Notes: a model not told the origin generated them from the letters alone. Counted from the first letter of the stretch, positions 19,017-29,307 are shown. The stretch is DNA of 64,000 nucleotides from Bordetella genomosp. 11 (GCF_002261215.1 NZ_NEVS01000004.1:310001-374000); one strand, 5' to 3'. Numbers and translations are program-made.

Positions 19017-20591
19017 ATGATTCTGTCCACCGTGTCGAAAGTACCCGTCCGGCGGTTTTTTCCTGTTGGACTGTCCCAGGACATCACGCGTTTTGTCGGC
19101 CGCGAATCCGCCCGGCGTTGCCTGGCGGTACTGCTGGCCGCGGCCATGCTCGGCGGCGCCGGCTTGAGCGCGCCCGCCAGCGCCGCCCAGCCGGCCACGA
19201 CCGGGCCGGCGATGATGCTGCCCGATTTCACGTCCATCGTCGAAAAAGCCGATCCCGCGGTCGTGAACATCCGCACCACCGCCACCGTACCGGTGCGTAG
19301 CGGCCCGCAGGATCCGTACGACCTGTTCCGCTTCTTCTTCGGCCCCGATTTCCAGCCTCCGGGCATGCCTGAAATGCCGGGCCAGCGTCCACGCGACCGC
19401 CAACAGCAGCCCAAGCAGCCGCAGCAGCAGCAGCCGCAAGAGCGCACCGTGCCGCGTGGCGTCGGCTCGGGATTCTTCATTTCCGCGGACGGCTACGTCC
19501 TGACGAACAACCATGTGGTCAGCGACGCCACCGACATTTTCGTCACCTTGACCGATGGCCGCGAGTTCAAGGCCAAGGTGATCGGCACCGACGAACGCAC
19601 CGATGTGGCGCTGCTGAAGATCGATGCCAAGGGCATGCCGTTCCTGCCGATCGGCGACGACAGCAAGATCAAGAAGGGCCAGTGGGTACTGGCCATCGGC
19701 TCGCCCTTCGGCCTGGATTCCACGGTGACCGCCGGTATCGTCAGCGCGATCAACCGCGACACCGGCGAATATCTGCCCTTCATCCAGACCGATGTCGCGG
19801 TCAATCCGGGCAATTCGGGCGGTCCGCTGTTGAACCTGCAGGGCGAGGTCATCGGCATCAATTCGCAGATCATCTCGCGCAGCGGCGGTTTCATGGGTAT
19901 TTCCCTGGCCATCCCGATCGACGAGGTCATGCGCGTGGTCGACGAACTGCGCGCGACGGGCAAGGTCACGCGCGGCCGCATCGGTGTGCAGATCGGCGAA
20001 GTCACCAATGACGTCGCCACTGCCCTGGGGCTGGCCCGGGCGGAAGGCGCGCTGGTCAGCAGCGTCGAGGGCGATAGCCCGGCCGATGCCGCCGGCGTGC
20101 AGCCGGGTGACGTCATCCTGCGCTTCAACAACAAGCCGATCGCGCGCTGGTCGGATCTGCCCCGGATGGTCGGCGAAACCAAACCCGGCACGGTGGCTCC
20201 CCTGCAGGTCTGGCGCAAGGGCAAGAACGTCACGCTCAGCGTGAAGGTCGCGGAAATCCCGCAAACCAAGACGCCGGTGGCCAAGAAGGCCGAGCCGGAC
20301 AAGGAGCCGGCCGCCTCGACCGCCCTGGGCCTGACGGTGGTGCCGGTGCCGACGGCCACCCAGGGCAAGATGAAGATCAAGGGCGGCGTCATGGTGCGGG
20401 GCGCCACCGGGCAAGCCGACCAGGCGGGTATCCAGGAGGGCGATATCGTCCTGGCGGTGGGCGATACCGACATCACCTCGCCCGAGCAGTTCGTGCAGGT
20501 GGCGGGCAAGGTCGATAAGGCCAAGCCGGTGCCGCTGCTGATCCGCCGGGCCGACCAGACGCAATGGGTGGTGATCCAGCCCGGCAAGTAG
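19017..20591 (+). CDS. mucD: Periplasmic serine protease MucD/DegP
   Basis: HtrA-family protease that degrades misfolded envelope proteins and dampens sigma-E signalling. A long N-terminal export signal precedes a Gln/Pro-rich linker (about residues 118-145). The catalytic triad is His in TNNHVVSD, Asp in TDVALLKID and Ser in NPGNSGGPLLN. Two PDZ domains follow (about residues 300-400 and 430-520). 524 residues. Last gene of the rpoE group, 39 bp after rseB. Confidence 0.95.
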   Translation: MILSTVSKVPVRRFFPVGLSQDITRFVGRESARRCLAVLLAAAMLGGAGLSAPASAAQPATTGPAMMLPDFTSIVEKADPAVVNIRTTATVPVRSGPQDPYDLFRFFFGPDFQPPGMPEMPGQRPRDRQQQPKQPQQQQPQERTVPRGVGSGFFISADGYVLTNNHVVSDATDIFVTLTDGREFKAKVIGTDERTDVALLKIDAKGMPFLPIGDDSKIKKGQWVLAIGSPFGLDSTVTAGIVSAINRDTGEYLPFIQTDVAVNPGNSGGPLLNLQGEVIGINSQIISRSGGFMGISLAIPIDEVMRVVDELRATGKVTRGRIGVQIGEVTNDVATALGLARAEGALVSSVEGDSPADAAGVQPGDVILRFNNKPIARWSDLPRMVGETKPGTVAPLQVWRKGKNVTLSVKVAEIPQTKTPVAKKAEPDKEPAASTALGLTVVPVPTATQGKMKIKGGVMVRGATGQADQAGIQEGDIVLAVGDTDITSPEQFVQVAGKVDKAKPVPLLIRRADQTQWVVIQPGK

Positions 20592-20626
20592 GCCCAAGAC
20601 CGGCTAAAATCGCTGGTTGCCGCAAA

Positions 20627-20649
20627 GAGGGGGCGCATGGCGCCCCCTC
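20627..20649 (+). other. 10-bp hairpin between mucD and lepA
   Basis: A perfect 10-bp stem, GAGGGGGCGC / GCGCCCCCTC, closes an ATG triloop. No clear T-run follows, so it is a poor intrinsic terminator. A TAAAAT hexamer at 20605-20610 could place a transcript start near 20617, which would put the hairpin almost at the 5' end of the lepA message, where it could protect the RNA. Function inferred. Confidence 0.55.
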
Positions 20650-20687
20650 CTTATTGGCGCACCTGTTCCTTTCTTTTCCCCACCCCT

Positions 20688-22481
20688 ATGCGTCATATCC
20701 GTAACTTTTCGATCATCGCCCACATCGATCATGGCAAGTCGACCCTGGCCGACCGCCTGATCCAGCGCTGCGGCGGATTGGCGGATCGCGAGATGTCGGC
20801 ACAGGTTCTCGATTCCATGGACATCGAGCGCGAGCGCGGCATCACCATCAAGGCGCAAACGGCGGCCCTGGAATACAAGGCCGCCGACGGCCAGGTCTAT
20901 AACCTGAACCTCATCGACACCCCGGGCCATGTGGACTTTTCCTACGAGGTCAGCCGGTCGCTCTCGGCATGCGAAGGCGCGCTGCTGGTCGTCGACGCCT
21001 CGCAAGGGGTAGAGGCGCAGACGGTGGCGAACTGCTACACCGCCATCGAACTGGGCGTGGAAGTGCTGCCGGTATTGAACAAGATGGATCTGCCGCAAGC
21101 GGACCCGGACGGCGCCCGCCAGGAAATCGAGGACGTGATCGGCATCGACGCGTCGCGCGCCATCCCCGCCAGCGCCAAGACGGGCATGGGCATCGACGAC
21201 ATCCTGGAAGCCATCGTGCGCGACGTCCCGCCGCCCAAGGGCAGCCCGACGGAGCCCCTGCAGGCGCTGATTATCGACTCGTGGTTCGATAACTACGTCG
21301 GCGTGGTCATGCTGGTGCGCATCGTCAACGGCGTGCTGCGCCCGAAGGACAAGATCCTGCTGATGGCCGCCGGTGCCACGCACCTGTGCGAACAGGTCGG
21401 CGTGTTCACGCCCAAATCCGTGCCGCGACAGGCGCTCAGCGCCGGCGAAGTGGGTTTCGTCATCGCCGGCATCAAGGAACTGGCGCATGCCAAGGTGGGC
21501 GATACCGTGACGCTGGCCGGCCAGCCCGCGGCGGGGCCGCTGCCGGGGTTCAAAGAGGTCAAGCCGCAGGTGTTCGCCGGCCTGTACCCCGTGGAAAGCA
21601 GCGAATACGACCAACTGCGCGACTCCCTGGAAAAGCTGAAGCTGAACGACGCCGCGCTCATGTTCGAACCGGAAGTCTCGCAGGCGCTGGGCTTCGGCTT
21701 TCGCTGCGGGTTCCTCGGGCTATTGCACATGGAAATCGTGCAGGAGCGGCTCGAACGCGAATTCGACATGGACATCATCACCACCGCGCCGTCGGTGGTG
21801 TACGAAGTCGAACTGCGCGATGGCCAGGTCATCACCATCGAAAGTCCCTCGCGCCTGCCCGAGGTCGGCAAGGTCGCCGAGATCCGCGAGCCCGTCGTCA
21901 AGGTCACGTTGTTCATGCCGCAAGAGTATGTCGGCCCCGTGATGACGCTGTGCAACAACAAGCGCGGCACGCAGGTCAACATGAGCTATCACGGCCGCCA
22001 GGTTCACCTGGTGTACGAGATTCCCCTGGCCGAGATCGTGCTGGATTTCTTCGACAAGCTGAAATCCGTATCGCGCGGCTATGCGTCGATGGACTACGAG
22101 TTCCTGGAGTACCGCTCGGCCGACGTGGTCCGGGTGGACCTCCTGATCAATGGCGACAAGGTCGACGCGCTCTCCATGATCGTCCACCGCAGCAACGCGC
22201 GCTATCGCGCGCGCGACGTGGTCTCGCGCATGCGGGGCCTGATCCCGCGCCAGATGTTCGACGTCGCCATCCAGGCCGCCATCGGCGCCGAAGTGATCGC
22301 CCGGGAAAACGTCAAGGCGCTGCGCAAGAACGTGCTCGCCAAGTGCTATGGCGGGGACATTACCCGCAAGAAGAAGCTGCTGGAAAAGCAGAAGGCCGGC
22401 AAGAAGCGGATGAAGCAGGTCGGCAGCGTTGAAATACCCCAGGAGGCCTTCCTGGCCATCCTGCAGGTCGAAGACAAATAA
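20688..22481 (+). CDS. lepA: Translation elongation factor 4
   Basis: Ribosome-associated GTPase involved in 30S assembly and translation under stress. G1 is IAHIDHGKS and G3 is [21 protein letters not shown] gives base specificity. The EF-G-like domains and the LepA-specific C-terminal domain ([17 protein letters not shown]) are present. 597 residues from the start [14 protein letters not shown] at 20688. An upstream in-frame Met at 20637 falls in the hairpin region and is not used. Confidence 0.96.
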   Translation: MRHIRNFSIIAHIDHGKSTLADRLIQRCGGLADREMSAQVLDSMDIERERGITIKAQTAALEYKAADGQVYNLNLIDTPGHVDFSYEVSRSLSACEGALLVVDASQGVEAQTVANCYTAIELGVEVLPVLNKMDLPQADPDGARQEIEDVIGIDASRAIPASAKTGMGIDDILEAIVRDVPPPKGSPTEPLQALIIDSWFDNYVGVVMLVRIVNGVLRPKDKILLMAAGATHLCEQVGVFTPKSVPRQALSAGEVGFVIAGIKELAHAKVGDTVTLAGQPAAGPLPGFKEVKPQVFAGLYPVESSEYDQLRDSLEKLKLNDAALMFEPEVSQALGFGFRCGFLGLLHMEIVQERLEREFDMDIITTAPSVVYEVELRDGQVITIESPSRLPEVGKVAEIREPVVKVTLFMPQEYVGPVMTLCNNKRGTQVNMSYHGRQVHLVYEIPLAEIVLDFFDKLKSVSRGYASMDYEFLEYRSADVVRVDLLINGDKVDALSMIVHRSNARYRARDVVSRMRGLIPRQMFDVAIQAAIGAEVIARENVKALRKNVLAKCYGGDITRKKKLLEKQKAGKKRMKQVGSVEIPQEAFLAILQVEDK

Positions 22482-22505
22482 ATAAGAGCGAGAAGGGCAT
22501 CACAT

Positions 22506-23390
22506 ATGAGCTGGAACTTTGCGCTGATTCTGTTCGTCCTGCTGGTGGTCACCGGCATCATCTGGTTGTTGGATATCACCGTCTTGCGCAAGGCGCGGCG
22601 GCGCAAGGGAGAAGAGGCGGCGGCCCGCTTCGATCCGGCTGTGATCGGCGATGCAGGAGAAGCCGAGCGGCTGCGGCGCGAAGCGGCGGAAGCGGCCTCG
22701 CGCGTGCCGTGGTGGGTCGAATACGCCGTCAGCTTCTTCCCCGTCATCCTTTTCGTATTCGTGCTGCGCTCCTTCGTGGTGGAACCCTTTCGCATCCCGT
22801 CGGGCTCCATGTTGCCGACCTTGGAGTCGGGCGACCTGATCCTGGTCAACAAATTCAGCCGCGGCATACGGTTGCCGATCATCGACAAGAAGATCCTGGA
22901 TACCGGCGCCCTGCAGCGTGGCGACGTCATCGTCTTCCGCTACCCCGTCGACCCCGATGTGGACTACATCAAGCGGGTTGTCGGCCTGCCGGGTGACGAA
23001 ATCGCCTATCTGGACAAGAAACTATATGTAAACGGCCAGGAAGTGAAACACACCCGGGACGGCAATTATTTCGAACCTGACCGGGTGGCCTATATCAATC
23101 GATATAAGGAAAAGTTAGGCGACGTTACGCATGATATCCTGCTCGATGAGGATAAATACCAGGAGTACGGCCCCATTTGGCAGTTCCCGCACCTGGACAA
23201 CTGCCAGTACAGCCGCAATGGCGTGCGCTGCAAGGTCCCGGCCGGCGAGTACTTCGCCATGGGCGATAACCGCGACAACAGCGCGGACAGCCGCTACTGG
23301 GGATTCGTTCCGGACGGTAATATCGTGGGCAAGGCCTTCTTCATCTGGATGAATTTTTCCGATCTAAGCCGGATCGGGCGATTCAATTGA
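22506..23390 (+). CDS. lepB: Signal peptidase I
   Basis: Membrane serine protease that removes Sec and Tat signal peptides. Two N-terminal transmembrane helices (residues about 3-22 and 75-97) are followed by the catalytic Ser in [11 protein letters not shown] and the Lys general base in [12 protein letters not shown]. The C-terminal [15 protein letters not shown] box is conserved. 294 residues. It lies 24 bp after lepA and one base before rnc, as in the classic lepA-lepB-rnc-era order. Confidence 0.96.
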   Translation: MSWNFALILFVLLVVTGIIWLLDITVLRKARRRKGEEAAARFDPAVIGDAGEAERLRREAAEAASRVPWWVEYAVSFFPVILFVFVLRSFVVEPFRIPSGSMLPTLESGDLILVNKFSRGIRLPIIDKKILDTGALQRGDVIVFRYPVDPDVDYIKRVVGLPGDEIAYLDKKLYVNGQEVKHTRDGNYFEPDRVAYINRYKEKLGDVTHDILLDEDKYQEYGPIWQFPHLDNCQYSRNGVRCKVPAGEYFAMGDNRDNSADSRYWGFVPDGNIVGKAFFIWMNFSDLSRIGRFN

Positions 23391-23391
23391 C

Positions 23392-24150
23392 ATGTCGCTT
23401 GACGCGCTTCAAACCCGTCTGGACCACCGTTTCGGCGATGCGGCCCTGTTGGAACAGGCGCTGACGCATCGCAGTCATGGCGCGCGCCATAACGAACGAC
23501 TGGAATTCCTGGGCGATGCCGTCCTGAATTTCGTCGTCGCGTCGATGTTGTTCGAGCGTTTCCACAAAATCGACGAAGGCGATCTTTCACGCCTGCGCGC
23601 CAACCTCGTCAAGCAGGCGTCGCTCGCCGACATCGCGCAAAAGCTCGATCTCTCGCAGGACCTGCGCCTGGGCGAGGGCGAACTCAAAAGTGGCGGCTTT
23701 CGCCGGCCTTCCATCCTGGCCGACACGCTGGAGGCCATCTTCGGCGCCGTTTTCCTGGATGGCGGCTTCGACGCCGCGCGCCGCGTCATCGCCAAGCAAT
23801 ACCAACCCGTGCTGGCCACCGTGGACCCAAAGACCCTGGGCAAGGACGCCAAGACCTTGCTGCAGGAATTCCTGCAGGGCCGCAAAATGGCCCTGCCTGT
23901 TTATACGGTGATCGCCACCCATGGCGCCGCGCACAGCCAGCAGTTTGAAGTCGAATGCGCCATCGCGCCCCTGGACATCAAGGTAACGGCACCCGGAGCC
24001 AGCCGGCGGGCCGCGGAGCAATCCGCCGCCAAGCTGGCGCTGGATGCCGCGCTCGCGGCCAGCCCGCCCAAGGCCGGACGCCGGGCACCGCGTGCACGCA
24101 AAACCGCGCAGCTGTCGCTGCCGGTCGCCGTCGCCCAAGAAATCAAATGA
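23392..24150 (+). CDS. rnc: Ribonuclease III
   Basis: Double-stranded-RNA endonuclease for rRNA and mRNA processing. The RNase III signature [15 protein letters not shown] is at about residues 36-50, with the second acidic cluster at [17 protein letters not shown]. The C-terminal dsRNA-binding domain (about residues 155-225) ends in an Arg/Lys/Pro-rich tail slightly longer than usual. 252 residues. Its TGA overlaps era (ATGA). Confidence 0.96.
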   Translation: MSLDALQTRLDHRFGDAALLEQALTHRSHGARHNERLEFLGDAVLNFVVASMLFERFHKIDEGDLSRLRANLVKQASLADIAQKLDLSQDLRLGEGELKSGGFRRPSILADTLEAIFGAVFLDGGFDAARRVIAKQYQPVLATVDPKTLGKDAKTLLQEFLQGRKMALPVYTVIATHGAAHSQQFEVECAIAPLDIKVTAPGASRRAAEQSAAKLALDAALAASPPKAGRRAPRARKTAQLSLPVAVAQEIK

Positions 24151-25040
24151 CCCAGGAACAACCTACCCGATGCGGCTTCGTCGCCATCGTGGGCCGCCCC
24201 AACGTGGGCAAGTCCACGCTAAACAACGCGCTGATCGGCAGCAAGATATCGATCGTCTCGCGCAAGGCGCAGACCACACGGCATCGCATACACGGAGTGC
24301 TGACCCGCGACCACGATCAGTTCGTTTTCGTCGATACCCCGGGTTTCCAGACACGGCACGGCGGGACCATGAATCGCATGATGAACCGCGTGGTGACCCA
24401 GGCGCTGGCCGATGTCGACGTCGTCGTGCACGTCGTGGAGGCCGGGAAATGGTCGGAAGGGGATGCCAAGCTGCTGCCCATGCTGCCCGCCGGCGACCGT
24501 ACCATTCTCGCGGTGAACAAGGTCGACGCGCTGAAGGACAGGAATAGCCTGTATCCCTTCGTGGCGAAAGTCAGCGCGCTGCATCCCTACGGGGCGGTGG
24601 TGCCGGTCAGCGCCGCGCGAAATCGGCAGCTGGACGATCTGCTGAATGAAATCGCCAAGCGTCTGCCGGAAGGCGAGCATATGTTCGAGCCGGACACGCT
24701 GACGGACCGCCCCATGCGTTTCATCGCCGCCGAACTGGTGCGCGAGAAGATCTTCCGCCTGGTCGGCGACGAATTGCCCTACGGCTGTACCGTCGTCATC
24801 GAACAATGGGAAGAAACGGACAAGGGCGCCCGCGTGGCGGCATGCATCGTCGTCGAACGCGAGGGCCACAAGCCCATCCTGCTGGGGGCCGGCGGCCAAC
24901 ACATGAAGCGCATCGCTACAGAGGCACGCCTGGAAATCGCCAAAATGCTGGACAAACCCGTGCACCTGGAAATCTATATCAAGGTGCGCAAGGGTTGGTC
25001 CGACCGCGAAGAGTCGCTGCGCGACCTGGGATATGAGTAA
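24147..25040 (+). CDS. era: GTPase Era
   Basis: GTPase that binds the 3' end of 16S rRNA during 30S assembly. G1 is [10 protein letters not shown]3 is DTPGFQ and G4 is NKVDA. The C-terminal KH domain contains [12 protein letters not shown]. 297 residues. The start at 24147 lies inside the rnc stop, and its 3' end overlaps recO by 8 bases. Confidence 0.96.
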   Translation: MTQEQPTRCGFVAIVGRPNVGKSTLNNALIGSKISIVSRKAQTTRHRIHGVLTRDHDQFVFVDTPGFQTRHGGTMNRMMNRVVTQALADVDVVVHVVEAGKWSEGDAKLLPMLPAGDRTILAVNKVDALKDRNSLYPFVAKVSALHPYGAVVPVSAARNRQLDDLLNEIAKRLPEGEHMFEPDTLTDRPMRFIAAELVREKIFRLVGDELPYGCTVVIEQWEETDKGARVAACIVVEREGHKPILLGAGGQHMKRIATEARLEIAKMLDKPVHLEIYIKVRKGWSDREESLRDLGYE

Positions 25041-25647
25041 ACGCGGCACACGCGTCCAGGATACTTCCGGCTACATGCTGCATGCCACCCCGTGGCGTGA
25101 AACCTCGCTGATCGTGCAGACATTCTCCCGCGATCACGGCTGTGTGGCGCTGGTCGCCAAGGGCGCCAAGCGCCCGTACTCCACCCTGCGTCCGGTCTTG
25201 TCCGCTTTTCAGCCGCTGGCGCTATCGTGGTCCGGCGGGGGCGAAGTCAAGACCTTGACGCGCGCGGAGGTGGCCGGCATCCGGCCGCTGGCGGGGCCGT
25301 CCCTGATGTCGGCCTGGTACATGAACGAACTGCTGCTGCGCTTGTTGCCACGCGAGGACGCGCACCCCTTGCTGTTCGACGCCTACGATACCGCGCTGAC
25401 GCAACTGGCTGGCGGTACCCGCGCCGCGGGCGCGTTGCGCCGTTTCGAATGGACCCTGCTCCGGGAAACCGGCTATGGCGTGGACGAAGCCATGCCGGAC
25501 TTCGACGACCCGGCCATCGAGCCGCGGCTGCGGCACGACCTGCGGGGACGGCTGGCGGAAATCCTGGCGGGCCGGCCCTTGTCGACGCGGCGCGTGCTGC
25601 TCGATCTTCAGACCCGCCGGCTGTCCACGCGCTTGCCCAGCAGATAG
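25033..25647 (+). CDS. recO: DNA repair protein RecO (short form)
   Basis: Recombination mediator that loads RecA on SSB-coated DNA with RecR. The N-terminal OB-fold region (GYMLHATPWRETSLIVQTFS; VALVAKGAKRPYS) and the helical WYMNELLLRLLPRED segment are clear. The protein has only 204 residues against about 240 in E. coli. The segment after ETGYGV is about 40 residues shorter, where many RecO proteins have a zinc-binding or insert region. The stop lies inside the convergent transporter gene (40-base overlap). Confidence 0.87.
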   Translation: MSKRGTRVQDTSGYMLHATPWRETSLIVQTFSRDHGCVALVAKGAKRPYSTLRPVLSAFQPLALSWSGGGEVKTLTRAEVAGIRPLAGPSLMSAWYMNELLLRLLPREDAHPLLFDAYDTALTQLAGGTRAAGALRRFEWTLLRETGYGVDEAMPDFDDPAIEPRLRHDLRGRLAEILAGRPLSTRRVLLDLQTRRLSTRLPSR

Positions 25648-26936
25648 CCGCAAACGGCCCATATCGCCGCGCAGGCGGCGCCCACCACGGCGACCAGCGT
25701 CGCGCCATGGCCCAGTGCGTCCACGCCCGTCTTCACCCATGCGCTGGCGGCATCGCCGGCACGGTAGACCACGGTATCGATGAAGTTTTTGGCCTTGTAC
25801 TTGGCTTCGGCGTCGACCGTCGTGAAGACCATCTCGCGTCCCGGCCGCACCAACGCGTACTCGCCCACGCGGCGCAGCACCATGACCACGGCCAGTACGG
25901 CGAACACCGGCGCGACCGCCAACACCGCGAAGCCCACGCACACGACCAGCGGCACCGCGGTCAGCAGGAAGGCGACGCCCAGGCGCTGGGCCAGGCGCCC
26001 GGTCAGGAAGAGCTGGGTCAGCATGGCAAGGGCCTGTACCGCGAAATCCAGCGCGCTGAACACACGGATGCGTTCCGCCGACGAGGTAAAGGCATCGGCG
26101 ACCAGCCTGGCCTGTTCCATGTAGAGAAAGGTGCTGGCCGTGGCGAGCAGGATGACAAAGGCGGCCAGCCCCAGTAGCAGCGGCGAGGTGAACGTGCGCG
26201 TCGCGCCGGCCAGTATGCCGCCCCCGATCGGGCGGCCCGGGGATGTCGCATCGCCCGGGCTCGTTTCCAGGCCTGTGCCGGCTTCATCCGCCCCGGCGCC
26301 CGCCGTGGCCCGCCAGCGCATCAGCCAGGACTTCATGGGCAGCGTCAGCGACAGCAGGCCGGCCGATAGCAGGATCAACCCCGGGGCGCCGAGTACGCCG
26401 GCCAGCGCGGCCCCCAGGACGGGACCGGCCAGTCCGCCGGTGCTGGCGCCCGCGGCGATGAAGGCGAACAGGCGCTTGGCCTGGGCCGTGCGAAACACAT
26501 CCGCCATCAGGCTCCACGCCACCGATACTACGAAGAGATTGAACACCGATAGCCAGACGTAGAACGCCCGTGCGGGCCACAGATTGCCGGGTTGCCGGTA
26601 CAGCCAGCCCGCGAAACCGACCAGCGTAAGGGCGAAAAAGGCGTAGGTCCAGGTAACGAAGTCCGCGCGGGGCACGCGGCGGGCCAGCCAACCGAAGCAC
26701 GGTACGGCTACCAGCATGACGACGAAGGTCGCGGTGAACAGCCATTGCAGCTTGTCGACCCCGGCGGCGACCCCCAGCGTTTCGCGAATGGGGCGCAGCA
26801 TGAAATAACCGGTGAACAGGCAGAAGAAAAACGCGAAGCCGCACGTCGCGGCCATGCCTTCGCCCGGACGGATGTTCAGCGCCCGCTGCAGGCGGCCGGC
26901 CGGCGATGCGTGAGGCACGGCGGGGGCGTCGCCCAT
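25608..26936 (-). CDS. ATP:ADP-antiporter-like MFS transporter
   Basis: Integral membrane protein of 442 residues with about 11-12 helices. The N-terminal FLFTGYFMLRPIRETLG-type region (here FFFCLFTGYFMLRPIRET) and VDKLQWLFTATF are characteristic of the bacterial NTP/NDP exchange (AAA transporter) branch first known from intracellular bacteria. In free-living proteobacteria these relatives have no firm substrate. A hydrophilic loop rich in Gly, Ala and Thr lies between helices 6 and 7 (about residues 210-245). Its 3' end overlaps recO; the next gene upstream on this strand starts 7 bp beyond. Confidence 0.7.
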   Translation of the reverse strand: MGDAPAVPHASPAGRLQRALNIRPGEGMAATCGFAFFFCLFTGYFMLRPIRETLGVAAGVDKLQWLFTATFVVMLVAVPCFGWLARRVPRADFVTWTYAFFALTLVGFAGWLYRQPGNLWPARAFYVWLSVFNLFVVSVAWSLMADVFRTAQAKRLFAFIAAGASTGGLAGPVLGAALAGVLGAPGLILLSAGLLSLTLPMKSWLMRWRATAGAGADEAGTGLETSPGDATSPGRPIGGGILAGATRTFTSPLLLGLAAFVILLATASTFLYMEQARLVADAFTSSAERIRVFSALDFAVQALAMLTQLFLTGRLAQRLGVAFLLTAVPLVVCVGFAVLAVAPVFAVLAVVMVLRRVGEYALVRPGREMVFTTVDAEAKYKAKNFIDTVVYRAGDAASAWVKTGVDALGHGATLVAVVGAACAAIWAVCGYLLGKRVDSRRV

Positions 26937-26943
26937 GATGCCG

Positions 26944-27915
26944 TCAGGCGAACAGGGCGGCGATGCGTTCGCGCGTGGCTGCGTCGGGCTGCCTGCCCAT
27001 CCCAGCCAACAGGTTGTCCTGCATATTCGCCGGCTTGGATGTCGCCGGAATCACGGCGGTCACCGCGGGATGGCCGACGATGAACTTGAGGAAAATCTGC
27101 GCCCACGATGTGCAATCGATGTCGGCGGCCCATTCCGGCAGCGCTTTGCCCCGCACCTGGCGGAACAGGGCACCGTCCTGAAAGGGGCGGTTGATCAGTA
27201 CCGCCACTCCGTGTGCCTGGCAGGCCGGCAGCAGCCGCCTTTCCGCGCCGCGCGACGTGACCGACAGATTGATCTGCACGAAATCCGGTTTTTCGCGTTC
27301 CACCAGGCGTGTCAGCTCGTCCTGCGCCGATTCGGTGTAGTGCGTAATGCCCAGGTAGCGCGTCACGCCCTGTTGCTTGAGCTCGCGCAGCAGCGTCAGT
27401 TGCGTGGCGGTATCCACCAGGTTATGAACCTGGATCAGATCCAGTTTGCGTGTGCGCAGGGCGGCTTCGGAGTTCCGTACCTGGCGCATGCCGGCGTCAC
27501 GGCCGCTGGCGCCTATCTTGGTAGCCAGGAATACATCGGTGCGCGCGCCCAGCCGGGTCAGCAGCTCGCCCGTGACGGCTTCGGCGTCGCCGTAGCTGGG
27601 AGCGGTATCGATGATGGCGTTCCGGCCCGCCGAAGCCAGGAGGCGCTGCACCACGCCCTGCAGCGGGACCAGTCCTTCCTTGTCTTTCGGGGATACGTCG
27701 AAGGTATCCGCCGTACCCAGGCCGATGACAGGCAGCAGTTCCCCGGTGGACGGGATGGCGCGGCGAAGCATGGCCGGCGCGCTTGCGGCTTTCGAGGCGC
27801 CGGTCGCGCCCCCAGGCGCATTGGCGGCATCGCTGGCATTTGCGCCATGTGCCAGCCAGCTCGAGGCCAGCGCGGCGATCGGGGCGTCAAGCAGGAAGCG
27901 TCGGCGGCTTGGCAT
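26944..27915 (-). CDS. Tat-exported aldo/keto reductase
   Basis: Aldo/keto-reductase-fold protein of 323 residues. The N-terminus MPSRRRFLLDAPIAAL has a twin-arginine type signal, so export through Tat is likely. The tetrad is suggested by Asp in IIDTAPSYG, Tyr in the same motif, Lys in FLATKIG and His in IQVHNL. The C-terminal AVIPATSKPANMQDN fits the NADPH site. Substrate unknown. Exported members of this family are known, though cofactor supply in the periplasm is unclear. The start at 27915 is preferred over a Met 18 codons upstream because the Tat motif begins there. Confidence 0.82.
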   Translation of the reverse strand: MPSRRRFLLDAPIAALASSWLAHGANASDAANAPGGATGASKAASAPAMLRRAIPSTGELLPVIGLGTADTFDVSPKDKEGLVPLQGVVQRLLASAGRNAIIDTAPSYGDAEAVTGELLTRLGARTDVFLATKIGASGRDAGMRQVRNSEAALRTRKLDLIQVHNLVDTATQLTLLRELKQQGVTRYLGITHYTESAQDELTRLVEREKPDFVQINLSVTSRGAERRLLPACQAHGVAVLINRPFQDGALFRQVRGKALPEWAADIDCTSWAQIFLKFIVGHPAVTAVIPATSKPANMQDNLLAGMGRQPDAATRERIAALFA

Positions 27916-28026
27916 TGTCGTGTACTCCGAAAAGAAAAGGGGCTCACGAATTGCGAGCCCTTCGACCATCGGCGGGGGGAATTCCCCCCGCTGTACCGCA
28001 GTTTGCGTTGTGCCGCCAGTAGGCGA

Positions 28027-28740
28027 TCAGTTCCGGTTGCCGCCGCTGAACGCGCTGAGCAGCATCAGCAGGTTCGAGAAGACGTTGTAGACATCCAGGT
28101 AGATGGCCAGCGTGGCGGACACATAGTTGGTTTCACCCCCGTTGACCACTCGCTGCAGGTCCACCAGCATGAAGGCGGAGAAGATGACGATGGCCAGGAC
28201 CGAGATGGTCAGCATCAGCGCGGGCAGCTGCAGGAAGATGTTGGCCAGCGCGGCGACCAGGATGATGATCGCGCCGGTGAACAGCCATTTCTGCAGGTTG
28301 GAGAGGTCGCGCTTGATGGTCGTCGCCATGGTCGCCATGGCGCCGAACACCACGGCGGTACCGCCGAAGGCCGTCATGATCAGTTGCGAGCCGTTGTTCA
28401 GGCCCAGGACGAAGCCCAGCAGGCGCGACAGCATGACGCCCATGAAGAACGTGAAGGCCAGCAGCAGCGCCACGCCCAGGCCGGAGTCCTTGTTCTTCTC
28501 GATGGCGAACATCAGCCCGAAGGCGCCCAGCAGGAAGACAATGGCCGACATGCCCGGGCTGGCGCCCATGACTCGGTTCAGCCCGGTATACAGGCCCACC
28601 GCCGCCCCCAATACCGTGGGGATCATGGACAGCGCCAGCAGCCAGTAGGTATTGCGCAGGACGCGGTTGCGAACCACCTCGCCCGGTGCGCCGGCGTAGG
28701 CGCCCGCGCGGTTGAAGGGGGAAGGACGATAATCGTTCAT
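28027..28740 (-). CDS. Bax inhibitor-1 / YccA family membrane protein
   Basis: Seven-helix membrane protein of 237 residues in the BI-1 (YccA/YbhL) family. E. coli YccA modulates the FtsH protease; other members conduct calcium or protons. Helices run from about residue 33 (NTYWLLALSMIPTVLGAAVG) to the C-terminus. The conserved acidic residues near the end appear in AIYLDVYNVFSNLL. Start ATG 28740 has AGGAG upstream. A promoter lies about 80 bp before it. The 300-bp region 28741-29040 otherwise holds no gene. Confidence 0.9.
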   Translation of the reverse strand: MNDYRPSPFNRAGAYAGAPGEVVRNRVLRNTYWLLALSMIPTVLGAAVGLYTGLNRVMGASPGMSAIVFLLGAFGLMFAIEKNKDSGLGVALLLAFTFFMGVMLSRLLGFVLGLNNGSQLIMTAFGGTAVVFGAMATMATTIKRDLSNLQKWLFTGAIIILVAALANIFLQLPALMLTISVLAIVIFSAFMLVDLQRVVNGGETNYVSATLAIYLDVYNVFSNLLMLLSAFSGGNRN

Positions 28741-28817
28741 GTGACGAGCTCCTGGTAGGGGGCCATTCAACGATGGCTACGATGCTTTGACGCAACCAAA
28801 GCCTGACAGTTCCCTGA

Positions 28818-28845
28818 ATTATAAAGGCCAATGACCAAAGATTAA
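28818..28845 (-). promoter_or_regulatory. Putative sigma-70 promoter of the BI-1 gene
   Basis: Read on the minus strand, TTAATC (28845-28840) and a perfect TATAAT (28823-28818) are separated by 16 bp. Transcription would start near 28811, giving a leader of about 70 bases. Confidence 0.5.
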
Positions 28846-29040
28846 CTCAGACCGCCGAAGACCGGTAGTGTGCCGGTGGACCGGGCCGGCCCGGTAAGGC
28901 GCGCACAACGGGTTCTGGAGAACCCGGCCCTGGCGCCCGGCACGCCGCGCCCCATCCCACCCCCTTTGGCGCCGCGCGTACGGTACAGGCTTATTCTCTT
29001 GGACCGTTCCCGGTGGCGTCCGTTCCGTACCCGGATAATT

Positions 29041-29307
29041 TCAGCCGGGCCGAAGCCGCCGGACCACCCGGTCCACCAGATCGGGCAACTCTGCCTCCAG
29101 CGATTGCCGGACATGATCCATGGCCTCGTCCAGCGCCCGCTGGACGGTATGTTCCAGTTCCGCCTGCAATGCCGCCCGCAGGACCGGATCCGGCGGCGGC
29201 GCCATTCCCGGCTGGGCGACGACGTCGGTCAGGATGGGCGGGTCATTGATGCTGTCGACCTTTTGCGTCAACGTCGGGATGGCGGGATCGGTATCGCGAT
29301 AGTCCAT
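29041..29307 (-). CDS. Small hypothetical protein downstream of holC
   Basis: 88-residue acidic protein beginning MDYRDTDPAIPTLTQKVD. A Pro-rich stretch precedes a predicted amphipathic helix rich in Glu, Leu and Arg (LRAALQAELEHTVQRALDEA). An excellent AGGAGG site precedes the ATG. I see no catalytic motif. A small gene of this kind (DUF2486-like) often follows holC in Burkholderiales, which is why I accept it. Likely in one transcript with pepA and holC. Confidence 0.65.
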   Translation of the reverse strand: MDYRDTDPAIPTLTQKVDSINDPPILTDVVAQPGMAPPPDPVLRAALQAELEHTVQRALDEAMDHVRQSLEAELPDLVDRVVRRLRPG

